Positions 51,985 through 60,256 of a stretch of 64,000 nt of DNA are shown in pieces (positions within the stretch are counted from its first letter, which is position 1; each line of letters starts with the position of its first letter). The stretch is from UBA4582 sp965657335 (GTDB lineage Bacteria > Pseudomonadota > Gammaproteobacteria > Pseudomonadales > Azotimanducaceae). The notes under the pieces are model-generated. The model saw only the letters and a program-made list of their open reading frames with translations. It had not been told where the DNA came from and did not search any database. The stretch lies in assembly GCA_965657335.1 (NCBI GenBank), contig CBFHOH010000011.1:65635-129634 (forward strand), written 5' to 3'. The position numbers and the translations under genes are program-made.

Positions 51985-52872
51985 ATGAGCGCTAGCAAAC
52001 GATTGAAAGTGCTATTACCAACAGTTGGGATCATAGGCTTACTGGCAGTATTCACCTTGGCAATGGAGTCTACGCTGGGTATCGGCCCCCTTGCCCGACA
52101 GTTGGGGGTAAACTTGATTATCCCACTGCTCACGATCGTAATCGTGATGACACTTTATAGCTGTCTCATCAAAAAAAACGATATATGGCTGGTATTTGAG
52201 CGCATCGGTGTTCTGGTCGGGATTCTTTTCTCGGTCATATTTCTTCTCTCGGTAGTGAACGGGGTGTTCGGTAACCCAGGAAAAGAACACTTAACCTATA
52301 CTTTCGCGATTTTAATTGTCGGTTGTTTTATTTCAGTCTTAGGTTATGTGGCAAAACAAGAATCTACAGTTACAGCGCCCCACACGATTAGTTTAAACAC
52401 AGAAATAGGGTTTATAGCGCTTATAATAATTATTATTGCAATAACACTGGAACTTCTAACCGGCATAGAGGTGTTCATTGATACCACCTCCTTGATCATC
52501 ACGCTTTCACCCGCTGCCGCCCTTTTGTTAACCAATTATAAAAAGGCATCTGCGCGGAGGTACATGCAAACAGTTGTTATTGGTGTTACCGGCGCGCTGT
52601 TTGTGTGCGTCATGGCGTGGACACTCGCTACGGAGCGAGACACCGCTGACGCCATCGGCCCAACAATTGCGATCAGCTTGTTATCCATGACTTATGGTGT
52701 GCTGGTGATACTTATTTCAGCCTGCATATGCAGTGATGCGAATGCCGAAAAGATTGACTTCGGCAAGCTAAATTGGCACCTGTTAGAAGTTTTCGCGCTG
52801 ATTATCCTAATGGTTTTCGCGCCTGAAAGTGTGTGGGAATGGGCCGACAGAGTTAATCCTAGTCCAACATAA
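51985..52872 (+). CDS. MotA/PomA-like membrane protein with internal duplication (paralogue)
   Basis: The 295-residue protein has about eight membrane helices in two halves. Here the second half keeps the stator-like signature: TGIEVFIDTTSLIITLSP (about 153-170), then TADAIGPTIAISLLSMTYGVLVI (about 217-239). The first half is a decayed copy (ERIGVLVGILFSVIFLLSVV, ILIVGCFISVLGYVAK). This is the reverse of the divergent neighbour, in which the first half is the conserved one. It shares the terminal NWHLLEVFALIILMVFAPESV block with that neighbour, so the two probably assemble together. ATG 51985 follows AAGGCTGAG. Confidence 0.72.
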   Translation: MSASKRLKVLLPTVGIIGLLAVFTLAMESTLGIGPLARQLGVNLIIPLLTIVIVMTLYSCLIKKNDIWLVFERIGVLVGILFSVIFLLSVVNGVFGNPGKEHLTYTFAILIVGCFISVLGYVAKQESTVTAPHTISLNTEIGFIALIIIIIAITLELLTGIEVFIDTTSLIITLSPAAALLLTNYKKASARRYMQTVVIGVTGALFVCVMAWTLATERDTADAIGPTIAISLLSMTYGVLVILISACICSDANAEKIDFGKLNWHLLEVFALIILMVFAPESVWEWADRVNPSPT

Positions 52873-52877
52873 GTTCA

Positions 52878-53053
52878 ATGAGGAACGAGGTGCGAACATA
52901 GAGAGGGCAGACTTTATTCAGCAACTTATATCGTTACCCGTCCAATCTGGGAATCTTTCTTTTCTTTGGCTTAATTGCTCTCTGGGATACAGCCGAGAGT
53001 AGAGTTGATCTCATCAAAACATTGGAAGATGCAAACCCATGGAACGGTGCATA
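52878..53053 (+). pseudogene. Small membrane-protein frame interrupted by TAG
   Basis: An ATG five bases after the stop of the MotA-like gene opens a frame that meets TAG at 52899-52901 and then stays open for 50 codons to TAA 53051. The part after TAG reads as protein-like, with one membrane segment (LGIFLFFGLIALWDTA) and a charged tail (ESRVDLIKTLEDANPW). It has no other start. It could be a small partner gene inactivated by a nonsense mutation, or chance. Confidence 0.35.
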
Positions 53054-53115
53054 ATTAACCTTCAAAGCGCTTTGTAGGAAGGCGTTTCTGTAAGACCAGT
53101 AGAAACAGCAGGAAA

Positions 53116-53189
53116 TGGAGGCTGGGGTCGGAATCGAACCGGCGTAAACGGAGTTGCAGTCCGCTGCATGACCACTCTGCCACCCAGCC
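53116..53189 (-). tRNA. tRNA-Cys (anticodon GCA), CCA encoded
   Basis: The minus strand gives a 74-base tRNA: acceptor GGCTGGG / CCCAGCC, anticodon stem CGGA / TCCG with loop CTGCAAC (anticodon GCA), T loop GGTTCGATTCC, discriminator T and encoded CCA. It follows pgsA on the same strand, as cysT does in E. coli. Confidence 0.97.
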
Positions 53190-53393
53190 AGGTAAAGCTT
53201 GAAGTCACTGTCTATACGAAGGCGGCAAGTCTACTGGAAAATGAAGTGAAATTCACGGTTGAATATTAATGAATTTTATACTCTCCGATGCGAACTAGCT
53301 GTTGCAGCACAAAAAGCTTCAGGCGCATTACCTGATCTTTGACTTTTGGTGGAGTGATCAATGGAAATTGTTTGGTGTTATCCAGCAAGACCA

Positions 53394-53969
53394 CTAATCA
53401 TTTGTCATACCGGAGGATAAATCTGGCCAAGCGAGCTTGAGGTATAAGTACATTGACCAGAGCGTCAGGATCGCAGCGGCATACAAGAGCACATAACCAA
53501 CAATCACGGGCACGCTTTGCAAGTCTGGTCCGAAGGCCAAAAGTACGATAATCGCGACCATCTGGAAGACTGTCTTAATTTTTCCAACCACGGACACAGC
53601 CACGCTGCGCCTTGAACTGTAGTGCGCCATCCATTCACGCAGGGCTGAAACAACAATTTCTCGGCAAACGATGACCAACGCCGGTATCGCGAGGATGGCA
53701 CTGGCGTGCACCTCAACCAGTAGGACCAACGCAACAGCTACTAACAATTTATCGGCCACTGGATCCAAAAACGCACCAAACGGTGTCATTTCATTGAGCT
53801 TTCTCGCTAGATAACCGTCGAGCCAGTCGGTGACACTCGCAAGCGTAAAAATGCCCGCTGCCACAAGGTAGTGGGATTCGAATTTCATATAAAAAACGGC
53901 GACTAGAACAGGGATAAGCGCTATTCGAACGCTTGTAAGGATGTTTGGTAGGCTTATAGGTAACTTCAT
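53394..53969 (-). CDS. pgsA: CDP-diacylglycerol–glycerol-3-phosphate 3-phosphatidyltransferase
   Basis: The 191-residue membrane enzyme carries the CDP-alcohol phosphotransferase motif DWLDGYLARKLNEMTPFGAFLDPVADKL (DxxDGxxAR...GxxxDxxxD, about residues 43-70) and starts with SLPNILTSVRIALIPVLV. It makes phosphatidylglycerol phosphate. It lies 20 bases after uvrC, the usual gammaproteobacterial uvrC-pgsA order, and is followed by tRNA-Cys. Confidence 0.95.
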   Translation of the reverse strand: MKLPISLPNILTSVRIALIPVLVAVFYMKFESHYLVAAGIFTLASVTDWLDGYLARKLNEMTPFGAFLDPVADKLLVAVALVLLVEVHASAILAIPALVIVCREIVVSALREWMAHYSSRRSVAVSVVGKIKTVFQMVAIIVLLAFGPDLQSVPVIVGYVLLYAAAILTLWSMYLYLKLAWPDLSSGMTND

Positions 53970-53989
53970 CTTCGGCGCATAGTATACAT

Positions 53990-55831
53990 TCAGACATTGT
54001 GTAGCGTAGCATAAATGTGTTCAGCCAGCTTTTGACTAATTCCCTCAACCTTGGACAATTCTTCAATACTGGCACTTTGCACCCTGCTAGCGCCGCCAAA
54101 GTGTCTGAGCAACGCCCGTCTTCGCCCCGGACCCACGCCTGATATCCCCTCCAAAAGGCTCTCTTTGCGTTTTTTGCCCCGTCTCTGTCGATGCGCTGTG
54201 ATGGCAAATCGGTGACTCTCATCACGAATATGTTGGATCAAATGCAGACCGGGGTTGTCTGGTGACATTTCGATCTCTTTGCCTCCGGGTGTCACCAAAC
54301 TTTCGAGCCCCGCTTTTCTTGTGGGCCCTTTGGCCACACCGATCAGGAGCACATCATTAATTTGGAGTTCATCCATCACCTTCATCGCTTCACTCAACTG
54401 CCCTTTGCCCCCATCGATGAACAAAATGTCGGGCAGTTTACCTTCACCCTTCTTAAGGCGCGTGTAACGACGACTCAATGCTTGTGCCATCGCCGCGTAG
54501 TCGTCTCCGGGGGTGATGCCCTCGATGTTAAAACGACGATAATCGGATTTGAGAGGCCCGTTTTGGTCGAATACCACACAAGAAGCAACGGTTGCCTCAC
54601 CAGAGCTATGACTGATGTCAAAGCATTCGAGTCTCTCCGGCGTCTCGTCGAGTTCTAATACGTGCTGTAACGAGGCAAATCTCTGGGCCAAATTGTTTCT
54701 GTTGGCTAGATGCCCGCCTAGCGATTGCTCGGCATTAGTATTCGCTAACTGCACCCAGCGGTTTCTGTGACCGCGGACGCTGTCGGCAATAGCAACCTTG
54801 CGTCCCGCAGTTTTAGAAAGCACGTCGGTGATCACTGTTTTGTCAGGTATCGTTGCATTGACGATAATTTCTTTGGGAATCTCTCTGCCGCCAAGACCCG
54901 CAAGGTAAAAGCGAGGAACAAAAGCGGACAACACCTCCGATGGTGTGTTTTCAACTTTGATGCGAGGAAAAAATGTCTTATTGCCCAACATTCTGCCACC
55001 GCGGATCATCATCACGAGGACGCAGGTGCCGCCCGGGTTAACGATAGCTGACATCACATCGATGTCTCCTGTCGAACCAGACACGTACTGGGACTCTTGT
55101 ATGCGTTGCAAGTGCGCGATTTGATCACGATATTTAGCCGCTTTTTCAAATGCTAAGGCATTGGAAGCTTCTTCCATTTTATTGGCATATTCCTCGAGCA
55201 CAGAGCGACTTTTACCTTCCAGAAACATCACCGCGTGATCGACATCCTCCGCATAGTCCTCATGTGACACAAGATCGCAACACGGACCAGAGCAGCGTTT
55301 TATCTGGTACTGCAAGCAGGGCCGGGTCCGGTTTTTGAAAAACGAGTCTTCGCACTGGCGAACCTGAAATACCTTTTGCAAAATGTTGAGGCTGTCTCGA
55401 ACAGAATAGGCGCTAGGGAACGGTCCAAAGTACTGCCCTGCTCTTTTCTGGGCGCCGCGATGAAAAGCGAGACGCGGAAACGTGTCCCTGGAAGACAGAA
55501 AAATATACGGATAGGACTTGTCGTCCTTAAAGTCGATGTTATACGGGGGCTTGAGTTCCTTGATTAATGTTTGTTCGTGGAGCAGTGCCTCCGTTTCACT
55601 ATTAGTGATGGTGTATTCCACATCACAAATGTGTGACACCAACGCCAAGGTTTTTGCATCCAGCGCCGTCGTTCGAAAGTAGTTTGAGACTCGGTTTTTG
55701 AGATTTTTCGCCTTGCCGACATACAGCACCTCTCCTTCAGCACCCAGCATGCGATAGACACCCGGGCGGGTTGTGAGATTCTTAAGAAAGCTGGTGGCAT
55801 CGAAGGTTTTGGCTTCTAATTCTTGGGACAT
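53990..55831 (-). CDS. uvrC: Excinuclease ABC subunit C
   Basis: The 613-residue protein has the GIY-YIG nuclease domain (PGVYRMLGAEGEVLYVGKAKNLKNRVSNYF, about residues 24-55), a UvrB-interacting motif (about 200-235, AFEKAAKYRDQI), the RNase H-like UvrC nuclease domain (ECFDISHSSGEATVASCVVF, LFIDGGKGQLSEA, HRFAITAHRQRR) and C-terminal helix-hairpin-helix (LEGISGVGPGRRRALLRHFGG). It makes both incisions in nucleotide excision repair. ATG 55831 is preferred over TTG 55846. Confidence 0.97.
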   Translation of the reverse strand: MSQELEAKTFDATSFLKNLTTRPGVYRMLGAEGEVLYVGKAKNLKNRVSNYFRTTALDAKTLALVSHICDVEYTITNSETEALLHEQTLIKELKPPYNIDFKDDKSYPYIFLSSRDTFPRLAFHRGAQKRAGQYFGPFPSAYSVRDSLNILQKVFQVRQCEDSFFKNRTRPCLQYQIKRCSGPCCDLVSHEDYAEDVDHAVMFLEGKSRSVLEEYANKMEEASNALAFEKAAKYRDQIAHLQRIQESQYVSGSTGDIDVMSAIVNPGGTCVLVMMIRGGRMLGNKTFFPRIKVENTPSEVLSAFVPRFYLAGLGGREIPKEIIVNATIPDKTVITDVLSKTAGRKVAIADSVRGHRNRWVQLANTNAEQSLGGHLANRNNLAQRFASLQHVLELDETPERLECFDISHSSGEATVASCVVFDQNGPLKSDYRRFNIEGITPGDDYAAMAQALSRRYTRLKKGEGKLPDILFIDGGKGQLSEAMKVMDELQINDVLLIGVAKGPTRKAGLESLVTPGGKEIEMSPDNPGLHLIQHIRDESHRFAITAHRQRRGKKRKESLLEGISGVGPGRRRALLRHFGGASRVQSASIEELSKVEGISQKLAEHIYATLHNV

Positions 55832-55860
55832 GATCACTTTGGGCAATGTTTACGATAGCG

Positions 55861-56550
55861 TCAGGTGCTGGTATGCGTATCCGATGATACCAACAAGCCT
55901 GCTATCGATGCTGCTTGTTGGGTTACTTGCATGAACATTGACTCAGTTAATCGACCCGTCTGGGTATTGTATCGACTACAGTGATAACTGCTGATCATGG
56001 TTAAACCGTCGGGTAGCAAGTTTACCTGACCGTGGGAGAATGGGTAATCCTTTAACTTTAATCCAAGCGCTTTTAGTACTGCGCGATGAGCAACGCCACC
56101 GAGAATGAACAGCGTTGCCTCAGACTGCAGACAATGCTGGTTCAATTCCTGTTGCAAAAAGGGCTGACAGTTGTTGATCTCATTGCCATTGGGACTATTC
56201 TGAACTGGCAGGCACTTTACCGCGTTTGTAATCCTGACGCTTTCTGCAATATTAAGCGCGTTCAACACTTTGAATATCAATTCTCCCGATGCATCACCAG
56301 TAAACGGCACACCTGTGCGGTTAGCGCCATGCATTCCTGGTGCCAGACCGACGATCAGAAGCCTACTCGCCTTTTTTCCCGATGCCGCAACGGGTGCATT
56401 CCAATAGTCGGGATGGCTGATTTTCAGTTTCTTAAACTGGTGCCGCATACGTGGACAGCGTCGACACAGTGGTAACTCGTCTTCGGACTTCGGCGCACTT
56501 CGCGTACTGGATTTAGTGATAGTTTTCGTGATGGGAAACCCCCGCAACAA
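55861..56550 (-). CDS. Uracil-DNA glycosylase, family 5 (UDGb)-like
   Basis: The 229-residue protein has four Fe-S cysteines in UDG family 4/5 spacing (C29, C32, C113, C128), motif A GLAPGMHGANRTGVPFTGDASG (about 69-89) and a C-terminal SSYHCSRYNTQTGRLT in place of the usual SYHPSRQNTxTGRLT. UDGb enzymes remove uracil and other deaminated bases. The motif A form with NRTG..FTGD favours family 5. It is inserted between uvrY and uvrC, which are normally adjacent. The start is a TTG pair (56550/56547) after GGGAG and is uncertain. Confidence 0.85.
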   Translation of the reverse strand: MLRGFPITKTITKSSTRSAPKSEDELPLCRRCPRMRHQFKKLKISHPDYWNAPVAASGKKASRLLIVGLAPGMHGANRTGVPFTGDASGELIFKVLNALNIAESVRITNAVKCLPVQNSPNGNEINNCQPFLQQELNQHCLQSEATLFILGGVAHRAVLKALGLKLKDYPFSHGQVNLLPDGLTMISSYHCSRYNTQTGRLTESMFMQVTQQAASIAGLLVSSDTHTST

Positions 56551-56624
56551 GCTCCCTTAAAGTTTATCAAACAGGTGGGGCTTTGGTTAGTACAGGTTTC
56601 TATCCAAGCGACTGAATCATGTCA

Positions 56625-57272
56625 TCAAGCAAAAGATTCGGTATCAATGATCCTGTGTTTAATTGCAAGTTTTGTCAGGCAAACGTCATTCGGAATTTCC
56701 AGTTTCTCAAAAATCCTGTAGCGATAACTATTTACCGTTTTGGGGCTTAACGCCAAATTTTCTGATATCTCAAGCACTTTGCAGCCTTCGATTATCATTA
56801 GCGTAATTTGCATTTCCCGCTCAGACAATTGCTCGAAGGGTGAGATATTTTGCTGGGAAAACGGTTTAAGAGCGAGTTGCTGAGCGATATCAGAGCTGAT
56901 GTACCGCTGCCCCAGCATAACTTTCTTGATCGAACGAACCATTTCATCAACGTCGGACTTTTTTGTTAAATAACCAGACGCGCCAACGCCCATCAGTTGA
57001 CTGGGGTAAGGATCTTCTTCATGCACAGTAACCACAATGACTTTAAGTTCGGGATCAATTCGCAAGCATCTTTTCGTCGCTTCGATGCCGCCAATCCCTG
57101 GCATTTGGATGTCCATCAGCACGACATCAGGTTTCAAGTCCTTGACCACGTCGATAGCTTCTTCTCCGGTTGATGCCTGTCCGACGACTTGAATGCCAGC
57201 GATGTCTGCAAGCAATCTAGAGGTGCCAATTCGTACCAGCTTATGATCGTCAACTACTACGACTCTTATCAT
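56625..57272 (-). CDS. uvrY: Response regulator UvrY/GacA
   Basis: The 215-residue NarL-family regulator has a receiver (VVVDDHKLVRIGTSRLL, acceptor Asp in VVLMDIQMPGIGG, VTVHEEDP, GYLTKKSD) and a LuxR-type helix-turn-helix (LSEREMQITLMIIEGCKVLEISENLALSPKTVNSYRYRIFEKL). The terminal block is nearly that of E. coli UvrY. With its sensor BarA/GacS it switches on Csr/Rsm small RNAs. ATG 57272 is chosen for AGGAGA five bases upstream. A perfect GacA-type palindrome lies 181 bases upstream, so autoregulation is likely. Confidence 0.95.
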   Translation of the reverse strand: MIRVVVVDDHKLVRIGTSRLLADIAGIQVVGQASTGEEAIDVVKDLKPDVVLMDIQMPGIGGIEATKRCLRIDPELKVIVVTVHEEDPYPSQLMGVGASGYLTKKSDVDEMVRSIKKVMLGQRYISSDIAQQLALKPFSQQNISPFEQLSEREMQITLMIIEGCKVLEISENLALSPKTVNSYRYRIFEKLEIPNDVCLTKLAIKHRIIDTESFA

Positions 57273-57609
57273 CTGTCTCTCCTTTTTATGCAGTGGTGCA
57301 ATGGGTTCTGACAAGAGGACAACATATTACAGGCTTGCGTCCCGTCAGCGTTCTTAACCGTAAACTACACTGGCACCAGAAAAATAGAACGAGTTGATGT
57401 CTGAATGACTTGTACGATAACAGCTATTTGGTGTTGCGATATAGCGGATGTTTGTGAGAGATCTCTCACATGTTGAGGACTGTCGTGAGGATAAATTGAT
57501 TAGATTTTGACTAGCTGCTAAGCGCCAGCCTATACGCGCCTCTACAAGCTCGTGAGATTATTGTCGATGCAGACAAATGTCCCACGAGCTTTAAAAGGAC
57601 ACAAAATTA
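57273..57609. other. Intergenic region upstream of uvrY with GacA box and nested hairpin
   Basis: The 337-base gap contains the GacA palindrome (57453-57470) and a nested hairpin, AAGCTCGTG (57546-57554) / CACGAGCTT (57583-57591) enclosing TTGTC / GACAA (57561-57576). The hairpin lies just after the glutaryl-CoA dehydrogenase stop and may process or end that mRNA; no T tract follows. GGA triplets occur near 57476 and 57488 but no complete Csr-type sRNA is evident. Confidence 0.5.
57453..57470. promoter_or_regulatory. GacA/UvrY binding box
   Basis: TGTGAGAGATCTCTCACA is a perfect 18-base palindrome. From memory it differs by one base from the UvrY site of E. coli csrB (TGTGAGAGATCTCTTACA) and fits the general GacA box TGTxAGN6CTxACA. 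It lies 181 bases upstream of the uvrY start. Confidence 0.75.
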
Positions 57610-58785
57610 TTATGCGCCAGTAAAAGCCTGAAGCCCCGTTTGAGCGCGACCAAGGATTAATGCATGGATATCATGCGTGCCTTCGTACGTATTGACAGTT
57701 TCAAGGTTCATCATGTGTCGAATAACGTGGTATTCGTCGGAAATGCCGTTACCACCGTGCATATCCCTTGCCAAACGTGCGACGTCCAAAGCCTTGCCAC
57801 AATTGTTGCGTTTCATTAACGAGATGTTTTCAACCGCAAGGTTGTCATCGTCCATCAGTCGACCAATTCGCAACGCACCCTGCAGCCCCAGCGCAATCTC
57901 AGTTTGCATGTCTGCCAGTTTCTTTTGGATTAACTGATTGGCGGCAAGTGGCCGACCAAACTGTATTCGGTCCAGCGTGTATGATCGGGCAGCATGCCAG
58001 CAAAATTCTGCTGCTCCCATCGCACCCCATGCGATGCCGTAACGCGCTTTATTGAGGCAACCGAATGGCCCCGCCAATCCTTTTGTGTTGGGCAATAGGT
58101 TCTCTTCAGGTATCTCAGCATCACTCAGGACTATTTGTCCCGTAACAGACGCGCGAAGGCTAAATTTACCTTCGATTTTTGGCGTTTCAAAGCCAGGCGT
58201 TCCTCTTTCGACGATAAACCCACGAATCACGCCATCGAGTTTTGCCCAGACAACCGCGAGATCTGCGATGGGCGAGTTAGTAATCCACATCTTGGCGCCA
58301 TTTAACAAATAACCGTTCTCTGTTTTCTCGGCACGAGTAATCATGCTTCCTGGATCGGATCCATAATCAGGCTCGGTCAGCCCGAAACAGCCAACAAGCT
58401 CTCCGGTCGCCAAACCGGGTAGATATTTCTCTCGTTGGGCCTCGTTGCCATAGGTATAGATTGGGTGCATCACCAGCGACGATTGGACACTCATTGCGGA
58501 ACGATAACCACTGTCGACGCGTTCGACTTCTCGTGCAACGAGTCCGTAGGACACGTAGTTCACGCCGGAACAGCCGTATTTTTCGGGGATGGTGGCACCC
58601 AGTAAACCGAGCTCACCCATTTCGTTCATGATTTCACGGTGGAATTCTTCATCGCGGTTGGCCTGCAGCACACGGGATTGCAATTTTTCTTGAGCATAGT
58701 CGCGCGCAGTGTCTTTAATCATGCGTTCGTCTTCAGTCAGTTGCTCATCTAGGAAAAAAGGATCATCCCACTTGAAATTGGACAT
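57610..58785 (-). CDS. Acyl-CoA dehydrogenase, glutaryl-CoA dehydrogenase type
   Basis: The 391-residue protein has WDDPFFLDEQLTEDERMIKDTARDYA at the start, GLLGATIPEKYGCSGVNYVSYGLVAREVERVDSGYRSAMSVQSSLVM, CFGLTEPDYGSDPGSM and catalytic Glu in LETVNTYEGTHDIHALILG. RVDSGYRSAMSVQSSL and TEPDxGSDPxxM are glutaryl-CoA dehydrogenase signatures; that enzyme makes crotonyl-CoA from glutaryl-CoA in lysine and aromatic catabolism. CGGAGG precedes the ATG. It is divergent from another acyl-CoA dehydrogenase. Confidence 0.9.
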   Translation of the reverse strand: MSNFKWDDPFFLDEQLTEDERMIKDTARDYAQEKLQSRVLQANRDEEFHREIMNEMGELGLLGATIPEKYGCSGVNYVSYGLVAREVERVDSGYRSAMSVQSSLVMHPIYTYGNEAQREKYLPGLATGELVGCFGLTEPDYGSDPGSMITRAEKTENGYLLNGAKMWITNSPIADLAVVWAKLDGVIRGFIVERGTPGFETPKIEGKFSLRASVTGQIVLSDAEIPEENLLPNTKGLAGPFGCLNKARYGIAWGAMGAAEFCWHAARSYTLDRIQFGRPLAANQLIQKKLADMQTEIALGLQGALRIGRLMDDDNLAVENISLMKRNNCGKALDVARLARDMHGGNGISDEYHVIRHMMNLETVNTYEGTHDIHALILGRAQTGLQAFTGA

Positions 58786-58971
58786 TTGGCCTCCGTCGGC
58801 AGTAGTTGAATAGCACTTCTAGGCAATGATGCTTACAATGTCGTTTGCGCAATCTCGCGCGTTACAGCATGACTAACAGTGCGGGGTAATTTAAGCGCGC
58901 AATAGTATTATATTCGGTGTTCGAGGGATAGGTTCTCGCGATATATCAACTGAATGTCTTTATCGACGAAT

Positions 58972-58990
58972 ATAAGCGCGGCTTATTTTT
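58972..58990 (+). terminator. Small terminator-like hairpin in the leader of the rightward acyl-CoA dehydrogenase
   Basis: ATAAGC (58972-58977) pairs with GCTTAT (58981-58986) over GCG and is followed by TTTT (58987-58990), 63 bases before the start at 59054. The stem is short and weak. It could be an attenuator if the promoter lies upstream; if not, it is chance. Confidence 0.3.
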
Positions 58991-59053
58991 ACCAAAATTG
59001 CTAGTGGTCTCCGTTCATGGAAATATCGCAGAAATACTAATACAGGAATACAT

Positions 59054-60208
59054 ATGGCACTTGATCAGGAAACAATGGATCAATTACTGAACACCGTAGA
59101 CCGGTTTGTCGAACAAAGATTGCGCCCGCTCGAATCTCAGGTCGGTGAAAATGACAAGATCCCTGACGACGTCATCTCAGAAATGAAACAGCTGGGTTTC
59201 TATGGTCTGACCATCCCTGAGGCTTACGGCGGACTCGGACTAAACATGAGCGAGGAAGTGAGGGTCGTACGACTCTTTGGTCACACCTCCCCCGCTTTTA
59301 GATCTGCTTTTGGCACCAATGTTGGCATCGGTTCTCAATCACTCGTTATCGACGGCACTGAAGCTCAAAAGCAGAAATATTTGCCCAAAATGGCAACCGG
59401 CGAAATTGTCGGGTCCTTCTGTTTGACGGAACCTGATGCTGGCTCAGATGCGGCTTCCGTCAAAATGACAGCGGTTAAAAATGGTGCAAATTATATTCTC
59501 AATGGCACTAAACGATACATCACCAACGCGCCACAGGCTGATCTTTTCACGGTTTTTGCCCGGACGAACTCAGCAGAGAAAGGGGCCCGTGGTGTTTCTG
59601 CATTTCTCGTCGACGCAGATACTCGCGGCATCTCAATGGGAAAACCTTACAATAAAATGGGGCAGCAAGGTGCTCATGTCTGTGACGTCATTTTCGAAGA
59701 CGTCGAAGTACCTGCTGAAACACTGGTAGGAGGCAACGAGAACGTAGGGTTCAAGACCGCGATGAAAGTGCTGGACAAAGGGCGACTGCACATCAGCGCA
59801 CTTAGCATCGGCATCGCGGAACGCTTAATCAAGGACAGCCTAAACTACGCACTTGAACGAAAACAGTTTGGACAATCGATTGCCGAATTCCAGTTGATTC
59901 AGGGTATGCTCGCTGACAGTCAGACTGAAACCTACGCTGCAGAATGCATGGTTGCAGACACCGCGCGTCGCCGCGATACTGGTGAAAACGTCGCAACACT
60001 CGCAGCTTCCTGCAAATTATTCGCAACCGAGATGGTCGGTCGTGTCGCAGATAGGGCCGTACAGATTCACGGCGGAGCAGGTTATATTGAAGATTACGGT
60101 ATTGAGCGCTTTTATCGCGATGTCAGGTTGTTTCGAATCTATGAAGGTACATCCCAGATACAACAAACCGTGATCGCTAAAGATATGATTCGTCGCGCGA
60201 GTTTATAA
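59054..60208 (+). CDS. Acyl-CoA dehydrogenase family protein
   Basis: The 384-residue flavoprotein has GFYGLTIPEAYGGLGLNMSEE (about residues 49-69), GSFCLTEPDAGSDAASVKM, GTKRYITNAPQADLF, the arginine-rich middle QFGQSIAEFQLIQGM and a C-terminal HGGAGYIEDYGIERFYRDVRLFRIYEGTSQIQQTVIAK with the catalytic Glu in YEGTSQ. It oxidises a short or medium acyl-CoA, passing electrons to ETF. It is divergent from the glutaryl-CoA dehydrogenase and 49 bases upstream of the MerR-TPR gene on the same strand. Confidence 0.93.
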   Translation: MALDQETMDQLLNTVDRFVEQRLRPLESQVGENDKIPDDVISEMKQLGFYGLTIPEAYGGLGLNMSEEVRVVRLFGHTSPAFRSAFGTNVGIGSQSLVIDGTEAQKQKYLPKMATGEIVGSFCLTEPDAGSDAASVKMTAVKNGANYILNGTKRYITNAPQADLFTVFARTNSAEKGARGVSAFLVDADTRGISMGKPYNKMGQQGAHVCDVIFEDVEVPAETLVGGNENVGFKTAMKVLDKGRLHISALSIGIAERLIKDSLNYALERKQFGQSIAEFQLIQGMLADSQTETYAAECMVADTARRRDTGENVATLAASCKLFATEMVGRVADRAVQIHGGAGYIEDYGIERFYRDVRLFRIYEGTSQIQQTVIAKDMIRRASL

Positions 60209-60256
60209 CGATAACAACATGAAAAACGTTATCTGATCGTAGGAGCTGTTGCAAAA

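Noticed and set aside
47514..53115. Integrated mobile element with att sites
   Set aside because: No integrase, excisionase or direct repeat of a tRNA end is visible, so the segment is reported as a possible old insertion only.
53190..53393. tRNA-Gly expected between pgsA and tRNA-Cys
   Set aside because: No cloverleaf or T-loop sequence is present; the gene is absent here.
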